64,000 nucleotides of DNA from Actinomycetes bacterium (GTDB lineage Bacteria > Actinomycetota > Acidimicrobiia > Acidimicrobiales > RAAP-2): assembly GCA_021846325.1 (NCBI GenBank), contig JAJZBX010000003.1, positions 1-64,000 of the forward strand, written 5' to 3'. The notes beneath the pieces were generated by a model. That model worked only from the letters and a program-made list of their open reading frames with translations. It had not been told where the DNA came from and ran no database searches. Both the position numbers and the translations under genes were made by a program. Within the stretch, counting starts at the first letter, position 1. Each line of letters starts with the position of its first letter. Positions 1-9,073 of this stretch are shown piece by piece.

Positions 1-1
1 G

Positions 2-799
2 AGTCCCGACCGCTACACCCATGGTCACCACGAATCGGTGCTGCGCAGCCACCGGTGGCGAACGGCCGAGAACTCGGCCGGCTTCTTGCTCGCCCACCTC
101 CGTGCGGGCCAGTCGCTCCTCGACGTCGGGTGCGGACCGGGCACGATCACGGCCGACCTCGCGGGCCGCGTCGGCGACGGCGAGGTCGTCGGGATCGACC
201 TCGCCGAGCAGGTCGTCGCCGCCGCGGCCCGCGAGTTCGCCGGTGCCCACCCCAACCTGCGGTTCGCCACCGGTGACGTCTATCGGTTGGACTTCGCCGA
301 CCAGTCCTTCGACGTGGTCTACGCCCACCAGGTGCTCCAGCACCTCACCGATCCGGTGGCCGCGCTCGGCGAGATGCGCCGGGTCTTGCGAGCGGACGGG
401 GTCCTGGCCGTTCGCGACGCCGACTATGGCGCCTTCACGTGGTACCCGGCCGATCCGGTGCTCGATCGCTGGCTCGAGGCCTACCACCGCGTGACTGACG
501 TGAACGGCGCGTGCGCGGACGCCGGTCGCCGGGTGCACGCCTGGGTGCGCCGCGCCGGCTTCGCCGACCTGACGGTGTCCTCGTCCAACTGGACCTACGC
601 GACGCCCGAGGAGCGGGCGTGGTGGGGTGGCCTGTGGGCCGACCGGCTAGCCGAGAGCGATCTCGCGCGCCAACTCGTCGACTACGGCGCCGCGACCACC
701 CACGACCTTGGGGCGTTCGCCGACGCCTTTCGGCGCTGGGCCGCAGATCTCGACGGGCTGTTCGTTGTCCCCAACGGCGAGGTGCTCGCCCGTCGCTGA
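2..799 (+). CDS. SAM-dependent class I methyltransferase (5' end outside window)
   Basis: The reading frame is open from base 2, so the true start lies upstream; an internal GTG at 38 is unlikely to be the start because the preceding codons read like the usual N-terminus of this family (SPDRYTHGHHESVLRSHRW). The SAM-binding motif I is LLDVGCGPGTIT, followed by an acidic loop, a GDVYRLDF segment (motif II region) and LRADGVLAVRD (post-motif). The protein probably methylates a small molecule, but the substrate cannot be told from sequence; UbiE/COQ5-like annotations are common for this type. Its TGA directly abuts the stop codon of the convergent PAS-EAL gene with no intervening base, so no terminator separates them. 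Confidence 0.85.
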   Translation, partial: SPDRYTHGHHESVLRSHRWRTAENSAGFLLAHLRAGQSLLDVGCGPGTITADLAGRVGDGEVVGIDLAEQVVAAAAREFAGAHPNLRFATGDVYRLDFADQSFDVVYAHQVLQHLTDPVAALGEMRRVLRADGVLAVRDADYGAFTWYPADPVLDRWLEAYHRVTDVNGACADAGRRVHAWVRRAGFADLTVSSSNWTYATPEERAWWGGLWADRLAESDLARQLVDYGAATTHDLGAFADAFRRWAADLDGLFVVPNGEVLARR

Positions 800-3700
800 C
801 TAGGCGAAGGTCGACGCCGACGCCGGGCGGCCGAAGAGGTACCCCTGCCCGTAGTGGACGCCGAGCGAGCGCAGCGTCTCGGCCTCGGCCGTCGTCTCGA
901 CGCCCTCGCCGATGAGCAAGGTCCCGGTCAGACCGGCGAAGTGGCGCATGCCCGAGACGAGGGCCTGGCGGGCGGGGTCGTGGTCGATGTCGCGCACCAG
1001 CGAGATGTCGAGCTTGACGACGTCGGGGTGCAGCTCGAGGATGTGGTGGAGGCCGGCGTAGCCGGCGCCGGCGTCATCGACGAAGAGTCGGCATCGCTCG
1101 ACCGAGGCGATCGCCCGTCGTACCGCGCCGAAGTCGTCGACGCGCGCGTGCTCGGTGATCTCGACGGCCACCTCGCGCGCCGCGGCGGCGATCAACGGGC
1201 CCATCGCCTCACTGACGACAACCGTCGGTGAGAAGTTGAGGCTGATCCACGTCCGTGGTGGCAGCGCACTCGCCGCGGCCACGGCGCTCGTGGCGCACGC
1301 CACCTCGAGCTCGACGCTGAGCCCGACGGTGGCGGCGAGTGCAAAGTGCTCGTCCGGCGGCCGGCCGTCGGCGAAGCGCGTCAGTGCCTCGAAGCCGACA
1401 ACGGCGCCCGAGTGAAGATCAACGACCGGCTGGAAGACGGGGTAGAACGCCTGATCGTCGATGATGGATCGGATCGAGGCGCGCGTCGAATCGAGGTAGA
1501 TGGCCATCTGGGCCTGGTCACCGAAGAGTCCGCCGGCGAAGGAACCCAACTCCTCGTGCAGCGGTAGCCGCGACGGGGCGAACGCGACGTTCGTGCGGTC
1601 GCGCGACCCCGTCGCGAGGATGCCGACGACCTGACCCTTCCAACGCACCGGCGCGAACGTCACGGCCTCGATCCCCGCCGCCCGAATCGCGTGCACCAGT
1701 GGTTCGTCGGCGAAGCCCGCGGGCTCGGCGATATCGATCCACCACGCGCCGTCGGCACTGCGAGCGAGGAAGGCGGCCGGGTTGAGGACATCGACGGTCC
1801 GCCCGGGCTCGAGCTCGGCGAGGGTGACCCCGGCCGACCCCGACACGACGAACTCGTCGTCGGCGCTGCGCACGAAGATGGCCGACGCGTCGATGAAGTC
1901 GAGTCGCAGCAGTGCATCGCAGAGCGTCGTGGCGGTGGCGCCGACGGTGGGCGACGGGCGGACCTCGCGCATGAGGTTGGCCATGGCCTGGGCGTCGCGA
2001 TCACCGCGTTCGACGTGCGCCTCGAGGCGTCGCTCAACGCTGAGGTCCCGTTTTACAGCCACGTAGGCCACTACCTCGTCGTCGTTGCCCAAGACGGGCG
2101 AGATGGTCGTGTCCTCGTCGTAGAGCTCGGAGTTCTTGCGCCGATTGGTAATCACGCCGTGCCAGGACCGGCCCCGCCTGAGCTCGTGCCACAGTTCGTC
2201 GAACAACTCGCGCCCGTGCAGGCCGCTCGCGAACATCGCGGGTGTCTCACCGATCATCTCGTCGATTGAATAGCCGGTGGTCGTCGTGGTCGCCGGATTG
2301 GCGTAGAGGATTCTGGTCGAGGCGTCGGTGATGAGCACGGCCTCCGCCGCCTGATCGATCGCGGCGTTGAGCAGGTTGCTTTCGCGCAGCGCCTGGGCCA
2401 GTCGCGACTGTTCGCGCAGTCGCTGCAGGCCGATGCCGACCTGCATGGCCAGGTCCTCGAGGGTGGCGATCGTGGCCGGTTCGAAGGCGTTGGCGTCGGC
2501 CGCGTAGACGCTGAAGGCGCCGTCGAGGAAGCCGTCGACGAAGACGGGCAGGCCGATGGCCGATTGAAAGCCGTGGCTCGACGCCGACGCCGACCAGGGA
2601 CGAAAGTTCACCGACGCGCTCAGGTCGCCGACGAAGAACGTCTCGCCGGTGCGCAAGGATCGGCCCGTGGGGCCCTGTCCGAACTCGTTGTCGCCCCACG
2701 ACACGGTGATGGGGTTGACGTAGTCGCGGTGCTCTTTGGACGAGGCGACGACGCGTACCGACTGGTTGACGTCGTTGACCGGACGCCCGTACCAGGCGAA
2801 CAGGTACCCACCTTCGGCCACGAGGTTCTGACAGAGCTGGGTCAAGAGATCGACGTCGTTCACGGCGCGCACCAGGATGGCGTTGCCGGCGGCCAGGGCG
2901 TTGAGCGCCCGGCGTCCGCGCACCAGGGCCGTGATGTCGTGGCTCGCCGAGACGATGGCCGTCACGTGGCCCGTATCGTCCAGCAGCGCCCGGAAGTGGA
3001 TTCGCATCCAGCGCAGACCGCCGTCGGCGGTGCGGTACTGGCATTCGAAGGGCGCGACCGCGTGGCCTCGCAGCAGTTGGGCGCGTAGCGCCAGACGGGT
3101 CGCCACGTCCTCTTCGACGTTGAGATCGGTGATGGGGCGTCCGATGAGTTCGTCGGGACGCCAGCCGAGGACGTCCTGCACCGAGGGCGACACCCATTCG
3201 ATGAGACCGTCGCGGTCGGTTCGCCAGACAATGTCCGAAGCGTTCTCGGCGAGTAGTCGGTACTGCGCCTCGGATTCGGCGACGGCGGTGCGGTGCGCCA
3301 CCGTCACCTCGGCGTCGCGCCAGGACACGATCCGATTCGCGAAGGCACCCGACTCGTCCAGGACGTCGCGACCCGTGATGGCGATCCAGTGGTAGTTGCC
3401 GTCGGGTCGTCGCACGCGCAGCTCGGTCGTGATGCGCGCGCCGTCGAGCATCGAGGCGCGCTGGGAACGCGCCTCGGTCAGATCGTCGGGGTGAACCAGT
3501 TCGTCGAAACGTTGTCCCGCGAGGTCCTCGGGACGCCACCCCAAGAGCTGGTACACCGTGTCGAAGGCCCACAGGATTCGCCCGTCGCGATCACCGACGA
3601 CGACCACGTCCAGGGAGTTCTCCGCGATCAGTCGATAGCGCTCGCTGAGTTGGCGCAGCGACTCGCGATTCTCGACGTCCTCGTCGATGTTGCGAATGCT

Positions 3701-4444
3701 GCCGATGAGTTCGATGCGGCCGTCGTTGGTCTCGATTGGTCGGATGGTGATCGCGAAGCACGAGTAGCGACCAGACTTCGTGCGCAGTCGCGCCTCGAAG
3801 CCCGATGAGTTCGCCCGTTCGACCTCGGCGGTCCACTCGTCGACGTTCGCTCGGTCGTCGACGTGCAGCAGGTCGAGCGCGTCGACGCCGATGAGTTCGC
3901 CCGGGGTCCACCCGAGCACCGTCTCACTCGACGGTGACGCCCACGTGATGCGCAAGTCGAGGTCGAGCTGAAACACCGCGTCCGAGGCGTTCTCCGCGAG
4001 CAGTCGATAGTGCGTGAGCATGAGCGACTGCTCGGTGACGTCTCGCCACGTGACACTGAGCAGCCCACGAACTCGACTCGCGCGCACGTCGACGATCACC
4101 TCGGTGGCCCGCCGGAGATTGACTTGTCGCAGCCCGTGGAGACGCAACGGCTCGCCAGTCTGGGCCAGGTGGACCAAGTGGGGCCACAACGCGGTGTCCT
4201 CGACACCGGATACGACGGATCGGTAGCGCCGTCCGATGAGCTCGTTGGGGGTCGCGTCGAAGTACTCGGCGGCCGCCTCGTTGACCAAGGTGAATTCGAA
4301 GTCACTGACCGCACCGGCGTCGTCGTAGACGATTGCGGCGACGACCCGAGGATCGAACTCGATGTCGGGCTGCGCCCGGGGCAGTTCGGGCGACTCGTCA
4401 GCCGCTTCGTCAGTCACGGTCGCGCCAGAGCCGACCGTGGCCAC
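800..4444 (-). CDS. Multi-PAS/GAF sensor with C-terminal EAL c-di-GMP phosphodiesterase domain
   Basis: A 1214-aa protein with no signal peptide or clear membrane segment, so probably cytoplasmic. I read about five PAS units (roughly residues 30-125, 145-250, 265-380, 390-505 and 670-790), a GAF-like domain (about 515-660), a second GAF-like stretch (about 800-935) and an EAL domain (about 985-1207). The EAL motif is at 1019-1021 (GFEALTR). The usual metal and catalytic positions are retained: N in LNFSP, E in EITE, DD in VDDAGAG, K in VVKLD, E in GEGVET and Q in GQGYLFG. No GGDEF domain is present. The likely role is light-, redox- or ligand-responsive c-di-GMP hydrolysis. The GTG start lies 17 nt downstream of a minus-strand TATGGT box that is half of a palindrome. 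Confidence 0.9.
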   Translation of the reverse strand: MATVGSGATVTDEAADESPELPRAQPDIEFDPRVVAAIVYDDAGAVSDFEFTLVNEAAAEYFDATPNELIGRRYRSVVSGVEDTALWPHLVHLAQTGEPLRLHGLRQVNLRRATEVIVDVRASRVRGLLSVTWRDVTEQSLMLTHYRLLAENASDAVFQLDLDLRITWASPSSETVLGWTPGELIGVDALDLLHVDDRANVDEWTAEVERANSSGFEARLRTKSGRYSCFAITIRPIETNDGRIELIGSIRNIDEDVENRESLRQLSERYRLIAENSLDVVVVGDRDGRILWAFDTVYQLLGWRPEDLAGQRFDELVHPDDLTEARSQRASMLDGARITTELRVRRPDGNYHWIAITGRDVLDESGAFANRIVSWRDAEVTVAHRTAVAESEAQYRLLAENASDIVWRTDRDGLIEWVSPSVQDVLGWRPDELIGRPITDLNVEEDVATRLALRAQLLRGHAVAPFECQYRTADGGLRWMRIHFRALLDDTGHVTAIVSASHDITALVRGRRALNALAAGNAILVRAVNDVDLLTQLCQNLVAEGGYLFAWYGRPVNDVNQSVRVVASSKEHRDYVNPITVSWGDNEFGQGPTGRSLRTGETFFVGDLSASVNFRPWSASASSHGFQSAIGLPVFVDGFLDGAFSVYAADANAFEPATIATLEDLAMQVGIGLQRLREQSRLAQALRESNLLNAAIDQAAEAVLITDASTRILYANPATTTTTGYSIDEMIGETPAMFASGLHGRELFDELWHELRRGRSWHGVITNRRKNSELYDEDTTISPVLGNDDEVVAYVAVKRDLSVERRLEAHVERGDRDAQAMANLMREVRPSPTVGATATTLCDALLRLDFIDASAIFVRSADDEFVVSGSAGVTLAELEPGRTVDVLNPAAFLARSADGAWWIDIAEPAGFADEPLVHAIRAAGIEAVTFAPVRWKGQVVGILATGSRDRTNVAFAPSRLPLHEELGSFAGGLFGDQAQMAIYLDSTRASIRSIIDDQAFYPVFQPVVDLHSGAVVGFEALTRFADGRPPDEHFALAATVGLSVELEVACATSAVAAASALPPRTWISLNFSPTVVVSEAMGPLIAAAAREVAVEITEHARVDDFGAVRRAIASVERCRLFVDDAGAGYAGLHHILELHPDVVKLDISLVRDIDHDPARQALVSGMRHFAGLTGTLLIGEGVETTAEAETLRSLGVHYGQGYLFGRPASASTFA

Positions 4445-4461
4445 TCGGAACCGAACGTGGC

Positions 4462-4478
4462 ACCATATTCGTTATGGT
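4462..4478. promoter_or_regulatory. 6-bp inverted repeat (accata-ttcgt-tatggt), candidate operator/promoter
   Basis: The arms at 4462-4467 and 4473-4478 are perfect complements around a 5-nt spacer. On the minus strand the inner arm reads TATGGT, a plausible -10 box 17 nt before the GTG of the PAS-EAL gene. It sits in the most AT-rich patch of this part of the window. The accatat word recurs at 4504-4510. Confidence 0.5.
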
Positions 4479-4508
4479 TACTACAATTTTTGGCAGCGTG
4501 GGCACCAT

Positions 4509-4530
4509 ATTTCTGTGGTATTTCTGTGGT
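4509..4530. repeat. Perfect 11-bp tandem duplication (atttctgtggt x2)
   Basis: Two identical 11-mers abut exactly at 4509-4519 and 4520-4530, about one helical turn apart, so both copies would face the same side of the DNA. They lie between the PAS-EAL start and the porD stop. This could be a direct-repeat binding site for a regulator of the PAS-EAL gene or a chance slippage product. Confidence 0.5.
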
Positions 4531-4580
4531 ATTGGTGAGATCCCGTCGGCGCCGGTCGTGGAGTTAGTGCGACCCGACGC

Positions 4581-6206
4581 CTAGATGCGCTCGGGCACCA
4601 TCTCGATGGCGCCGCACGGGCACTCGCGCACGCAGATGCCGCACCCCTTACAAAAGTCGTAGTTGAACTCGTAGCGCTGGCCCGCCCCCAACTTCACCAC
4701 CGCGTTGTCCGGGCACACGCCAAAGCAGTTGTCGCACTCGAAGCAGTTGCCGCACGAGAGACACCGGCGCGCCTCGAACAGGGCGTTCTGCTCGGTCAGT
4801 CCGCCCACCACCTCTTCGAAGTTCGTCTGTCGCCGGACGCGCTCGAGTTCGGGTCGTCGCGTACGCGGCGCGTCGGCGTAGTACCAGGTATTCAGGCGGT
4901 CCACGGTCGCGACCCCGTGACGTTCGCGCGGCGCGTCGGTCGCGCCGCGCAGGTACGCGTCGATGCCGCGCGCCGCCCGCTTACCGTGCCCCACGGCGAC
5001 GGTCGCGGTGCGGTCCGAGGGGGCCGCGTCGCCGCCGGCGAAGACGCCGCGTTCGTGGGTCATCATCGTGGGGGTCACTTGGACGACGCCGTCGCGGACC
5101 TCGACGTTGGCGTTGCCCTCGAGCAGAGACAGGTCGGTGTCTTGACCTAACGCGAGGACGAGCGCGTCGGTGTCGAGCTCTTCGAACTCGCCCGTTGACT
5201 CCGGGAAGCCCTCGGCGTTCAGGCGCATCTTCTCGATGACCAGCCTCTCGCCATCGAACCGATCAACCGTGGCGAGCCAGCGGACGCTCACCCCTTCGCC
5301 GAGGGCCTGCTCGACCTCTTCGGCGTGAGCCGGCATCCGATCGCGATTTCGTCGATAGACAATCACTGCTTCGGTCGCGCCGAGGCGACGGGCGGTGCGC
5401 GCGGCGTCCAACGCCGTGTCGCCGCCGCCGTAAACGACGACGCGACGGCCGAGCATGGGCGGGTCATCGTCGGCGACCCGGTGGAGGAAGGAGACGGCGT
5501 CGATCACCTTGGCGGAGTCGCCGGCCGGAATGTTGACGCGTCGACCGATCTGGGCGCCGACGGCGAGAAAAACGGCGTCGAAGGCGCCGTCTCGACGCTC
5601 CGCTTCGACGTCGCGCACACTGTGGTCGACAACGACCTCGACACCGAGGTCCACGATTCGAGCGATCTCGGCGTCTAGTACCGCGCGGGGCAACCGGTAG
5701 GCGGGGATGCCGTAACGCAGCATGCCGCCCAGGCGGGGCGCCCCGTCGACGAGGCGCACGGCGTGACCGAGTCGGCGCAGATGGTAGGTGGCGCTCAGCC
5801 CCGCGGGTCCGGCCCCGATGACCAGGACCCGACGGCCAGTGTCCGGTGCCGGTGCGGGCAGCGACCAGCCGTGCTCGATCGCCGCGTCGCCGAGGAAGCG
5901 CTCGACCGCGTTGATGCCGACGGCCTCGTCGACCTGCGCTCGATTGCACGAGGTCTCACAGGGGTGAAAACAGACCCGTCCCATGATCGCCGGCAGCGGG
6001 TTGTCCTCGACGAGCACGCGCCAGGCGGCCTCGTAGCCCCCCGACTCGGCTTCGTACAGCCAGCCCTGAATGTTCTCGCCGGCGGGACAGGCGTCGTTGC
6101 ATGGCGGCAGCCGGTCGACGTACACCGGTCGCTCGACCCGCCACGAGCCGGTGTGGTTGGCGCGGCTGCTGCCGACGTCGAGGGTGATCGCGAAGGGTCG
6201 TTCCAT
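4581..6206 (-). CDS. PorD fused to GltD-like NAD(P)H oxidoreductase (541 aa)
   Basis: Three parts are visible. An N-terminal Fer4_20-type cysteine domain (CNDACPAGENIQGW, then CFHPCETSCNRA, about residues 35-90) precedes a GltD/dihydropyrimidine-dehydrogenase-type FAD/NAD(P) oxidoreductase (GAGPAGLSATYHL near 132 and GGGDTALDAA near 260). The C-terminus is a 2[4Fe-4S] ferredoxin (CLSCGNCFECDNCFGVCP, then CKGCGICVRECPCG). The last domain is the PorD delta subunit of 2-oxoacid:ferredoxin oxidoreductases; its fusion to an NAD(P)H oxidoreductase suggests direct electron transfer between the complex and pyridine nucleotide. The start overlaps the PorB stop as TGATG. This is the last gene of the por operon, and no obvious terminator hairpin follows. 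Confidence 0.9.
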   Translation of the reverse strand: MERPFAITLDVGSSRANHTGSWRVERPVYVDRLPPCNDACPAGENIQGWLYEAESGGYEAAWRVLVEDNPLPAIMGRVCFHPCETSCNRAQVDEAVGINAVERFLGDAAIEHGWSLPAPAPDTGRRVLVIGAGPAGLSATYHLRRLGHAVRLVDGAPRLGGMLRYGIPAYRLPRAVLDAEIARIVDLGVEVVVDHSVRDVEAERRDGAFDAVFLAVGAQIGRRVNIPAGDSAKVIDAVSFLHRVADDDPPMLGRRVVVYGGGDTALDAARTARRLGATEAVIVYRRNRDRMPAHAEEVEQALGEGVSVRWLATVDRFDGERLVIEKMRLNAEGFPESTGEFEELDTDALVLALGQDTDLSLLEGNANVEVRDGVVQVTPTMMTHERGVFAGGDAAPSDRTATVAVGHGKRAARGIDAYLRGATDAPRERHGVATVDRLNTWYYADAPRTRRPELERVRRQTNFEEVVGGLTEQNALFEARRCLSCGNCFECDNCFGVCPDNAVVKLGAGQRYEFNYDFCKGCGICVRECPCGAIEMVPERI

Positions 6207-7249
6207 CAGTCGTCCTCGCCGTCATTACGCTCGTCGGGAAGTAGCCCGTAGCGCACGACGTTCGCGTCGGCGATCGCTTGGAGCCGCGCGACGATGTCGG
6301 GACGCCCGCGGGGGCCAACGAGGTGCGCGTAGCGCCGTTGCAGGGTGAGGTACTCCTCGACGGGGGACCAGCGCCGGATCGGCAAGACGTTGGTCACGAC
6401 GCCGCGTTCGGCCTCGAAGACCGGAAAGAGGCCGGTTGATTGGGCTAGTCGGGCCAAGTGGATCGTCTCGTTGGACGCGGCGCCCCAGCCGAGTGGACAC
6501 GGCACGAAGACGTGGAGATAGCGCGCGCCGCGCAGGCTCATCGCCCGTTCGACCTTGCGCTCGAGGTCGTGCAGGTCAGCGACCGTTGCGGTGGCGACGT
6601 AGGGGATGTCGTGGGCCATCGCGATTCGCGGCAGGTCCTTGCCCTGACCAAAGGGGTTACCCGGTTCGTCACCGACGACGTCGGTCGTCGCCGTGCGCGC
6701 GGCCGGGGGCGTCGCGGCCGAGCGCTGCACGCCGGTGTTCATGTACCCCTCGTTGTCGTAGCAGATGAAGAGCACGTCGTCGTTGCGCTCGAACATTCCC
6801 GACAGCGTCCCGAATCCGATGTCGACGGTGCCGCCGTCGCCGGCCTGGGCGACAACGCGCACGTCCTCGCGGCCCTTCACGCGCATGGCCGCCGACACAC
6901 CGGTGGCGACGGCCGGCGCGTTGCCGAACAGCGAGTGGAGCCACGGAATGCGCCACGACGTCTCGGGGTACGGCGTCGAGAAGACCTCGAGACAGCCCGT
7001 GGCGTTCACCGCGAGGAGTCGACCATTGGTCGCGCGCATGGCGGCGTCGAGTGCGTAGCGCGCGCCGAGCGCCTCGCCGCAGCCCTGACAGGCCCGGTGA
7101 CCCGAGTCAATGGAGTTCGTGCGCTGGGCACTCGACTGGACCGTACGGTCGTCGGCGTTGAGCAGCCGGTTGCCGACGGCGAAGCTGCCGACCTGGTAGA
7201 AGTGAACGCGCTGGTCGAGCGCTGGTGCGTCAGTGGGGTCGTGGCTCAC
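6206..7249 (-). CDS. porB: 2-oxoacid:ferredoxin oxidoreductase beta subunit (PorB-like, TPP-binding)
   Basis: 347 aa. The TPP-binding subunit is recognisable by the CQGCGEALGARY cysteine motif, the GDGGTVDIGF phosphate/Mg motif and the YDNEGYMNTGVQRS segment typical of pyruvate:ferredoxin oxidoreductase beta chains. Together with PorA, PorG and PorD it should oxidise pyruvate (or another 2-oxoacid) with CoA to acyl-CoA plus CO2, reducing ferredoxin-type clusters. The GTG start overlaps the PorA TGA by four bases (GTGA), so the subunits are translationally coupled. Substrate assignment as pyruvate rather than 2-ketoisovalerate or 2-oxoglutarate rests on overall similarity and is not proven. 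Confidence 0.88.
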   Translation of the reverse strand: MSHDPTDAPALDQRVHFYQVGSFAVGNRLLNADDRTVQSSAQRTNSIDSGHRACQGCGEALGARYALDAAMRATNGRLLAVNATGCLEVFSTPYPETSWRIPWLHSLFGNAPAVATGVSAAMRVKGREDVRVVAQAGDGGTVDIGFGTLSGMFERNDDVLFICYDNEGYMNTGVQRSAATPPAARTATTDVVGDEPGNPFGQGKDLPRIAMAHDIPYVATATVADLHDLERKVERAMSLRGARYLHVFVPCPLGWGAASNETIHLARLAQSTGLFPVFEAERGVVTNVLPIRRWSPVEEYLTLQRRYAHLVGPRGRPDIVARLQAIADANVVRYGLLPDERNDGEDD

Positions 7250-8499
7250 GGTCGGCCCTCTTTTGCCTGGCGTAGATCGCGCAGCACGTTCTCGGCGAAC
7301 GGACCGGAACGACGGGTGCGCGCCATGCGACCCCGTTCTCGCTCGATGATGCCGTCGTCGAGGTCGAGGAACGACAGCGGCGTCAACTGGTCACGGCCGG
7401 CGCGTTCGATGGTCTCTTCGACCGAACGCCGCGGTATCGGTCGGCCCCCCAGACCGGCGACGACGGTGGACAGGACGGCCGTTGACCCGAGGGTCGCCAT
7501 CGAGACGTCGGTCGCGAGCACGCCCCCCATGCCGAGGCTGAAGGCCTTCTCGATCACGACGACGCGACGAGCCCCCGACAGGGCGCGTCGCACCGCGGCG
7601 ATCGGAAACGGGCGAAACGAGGTGATCCCGAGCACGCCGACCCGGTCGCCCGCCTCGCGTCGACGGTCAACGGCGTCCTTGATCGTTCCGAGCACCGACC
7701 CCATCGCGACCACGATGGTGTCAGCGTCCGCCGTGCGGTAGGGATGCACGAGCCCGCCACTGGCTCGACCGGTCAATTCGGCAAAGGCGTCGGCAATGAC
7801 CGGGATCTGATCGAGAGCGTCGAGCTGTCGAAGGTGGGCGAGGTAGCGGACCTCCTCGAAGGCCTCGGGCCCGACCATGGCGCCAATCGACACCGGATCG
7901 TCGGGGTCGAGCACCTGACGTGGCTCGTAGGGTGGCAAGAAGCGGTCGACCGTCGCCTGGTCGAGCAGGTCTACGCCCTCAACAGCGTGGGTCAGGATGA
8001 AGCCGTCCATGCACACCATCACGGGCACCGAGAGCTCCTCGGCGAGACGAAAGGCCTGAACGTGCAGGTCGGCCGCCTCCTGATTCGTCTCGGCGAACAG
8101 TTGGATCCAGCCGGTGTCGCGCACCGCCATCGCGTCACTGTGGTCGTTCCAGATGTTGATCGGGGCGCCGATGGCGCGGTTGGCCAGCGTCATCACGATC
8201 GGCAGGCCGAGGCCGGCCGCGTTGTAGACGGCTTCGATCATGAAGAGCAGACCTTGGCTCGCGGTCGCGGTGTAGGCGCGCGCCCCGGCGGCCGAGGCGC
8301 CGATGGACACGGACATCGCCGCGAACTCCGACTCGACGTTGATGAACTCGCACGGGGCGAGTGAGCCGTCCTTGACCATTCGTCCGATGGCTTCGATGAT
8401 GTGCGTTTGGGGCGAGATCGGGTAGGCGCAGACGACCTCGGGTCGACAGAGGGCCACCGTCTCGGCGATAGCGCGCGATCCCTCAAGTTGTCGCAGCAC
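7246..8499 (-). CDS. porA: 2-oxoacid:ferredoxin oxidoreductase alpha subunit (PorA-like)
   Basis: The alpha subunit shows CAYPISPQTHIIEA, FINVESEFAAMSV and ATASQGLLFMIEAVY, all typical of PorA, followed by a transketolase C-domain-like part (VMVCMDGFI; YRTADADTIVVAMGS). I chose the GTG at 8499 (417 aa) because GGGAGG lies nine bases before it; an upstream in-frame start at 8535 would give 429 aa and a longer overlap with porG. It overlaps porG by 17 bp and porB by 4 bp. No TPP site is expected here, because that is carried by PorB. Confidence 0.88.
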   Translation of the reverse strand: MLRQLEGSRAIAETVALCRPEVVCAYPISPQTHIIEAIGRMVKDGSLAPCEFINVESEFAAMSVSIGASAAGARAYTATASQGLLFMIEAVYNAAGLGLPIVMTLANRAIGAPINIWNDHSDAMAVRDTGWIQLFAETNQEAADLHVQAFRLAEELSVPVMVCMDGFILTHAVEGVDLLDQATVDRFLPPYEPRQVLDPDDPVSIGAMVGPEAFEEVRYLAHLRQLDALDQIPVIADAFAELTGRASGGLVHPYRTADADTIVVAMGSVLGTIKDAVDRRREAGDRVGVLGITSFRPFPIAAVRRALSGARRVVVIEKAFSLGMGGVLATDVSMATLGSTAVLSTVVAGLGGRPIPRRSVEETIERAGRDQLTPLSFLDLDDGIIERERGRMARTRRSGPFAENVLRDLRQAKEGRP

Positions 8500-9073
8500 G
8501 AGTGATCGCCTCCCTGCCTCGAGTGACGTGCTCAAAGGCCGCCGTTGCTGCGGCGAAGTTCTGCTCGCCCACGACGCCGCCGAATCGATCGCGCAGCGCC
8601 ACCCCGATCGCCTCGAGGGGCACCTGGTCCGCGAGGGCGGCGAAGGCGCCCAGCAGCGCGGCGTTGGGTACCGCGCGCCCGACGTGTTCGATGGCGAGTT
8701 CGGTCGCCGGACAGGTCGCGAGTCGTTCGGGTCGGAAGCGCTCGTCGAGATCGTCCAGGCCCAGTTCGGCGATTCGCCGCGAGGTGTTGATCAACACGTA
8801 GCCATCTGGCCCCAGGCCACCAAAGAGGTCGACTTGGTGAATCAGCGTCACGTCTTGGACGATGACGGCGTCGGGGGCCATCACCGGCTCTCGCGTGCGG
8901 ATCTCGCGATCGTCGATGCGACAGTAGGAAACGACCGGCGCACCGGTGCGTTCCGAGCCGAAACTCGGGAAGGCCTGCGCGTGGCGGCCCTCGTTGAAGG
9001 CGGCCACCGCCAGTAGCTCGGCGGCGGTCACCACGCCTTGGCCACCGCGCCCGTGAATGCGGACCTGGAACAT
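8483..9073 (-). CDS. porG: 2-oxoacid:ferredoxin oxidoreductase gamma subunit (PorG-like)
   Basis: The FQVRIHGRGGQGVVTAAELL N-terminus is the hallmark of the gamma subunit, which joins alpha and beta in the heterotetrameric enzyme. ATG at 9073 is preferred over the adjacent TTG at 9076. It is the first gene of the operon porG-porA-porB-porD. No TANNNT box is placed for leaderless initiation here, and I see no good Shine-Dalgarno either, so the true promoter in the 189 bp upstream remains unassigned. Confidence 0.85.
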   Translation of the reverse strand: MFQVRIHGRGGQGVVTAAELLAVAAFNEGRHAQAFPSFGSERTGAPVVSYCRIDDREIRTREPVMAPDAVIVQDVTLIHQVDLFGGLGPDGYVLINTSRRIAELGLDDLDERFRPERLATCPATELAIEHVGRAVPNAALLGAFAALADQVPLEAIGVALRDRFGGVVGEQNFAAATAAFEHVTRGREAITRAATT

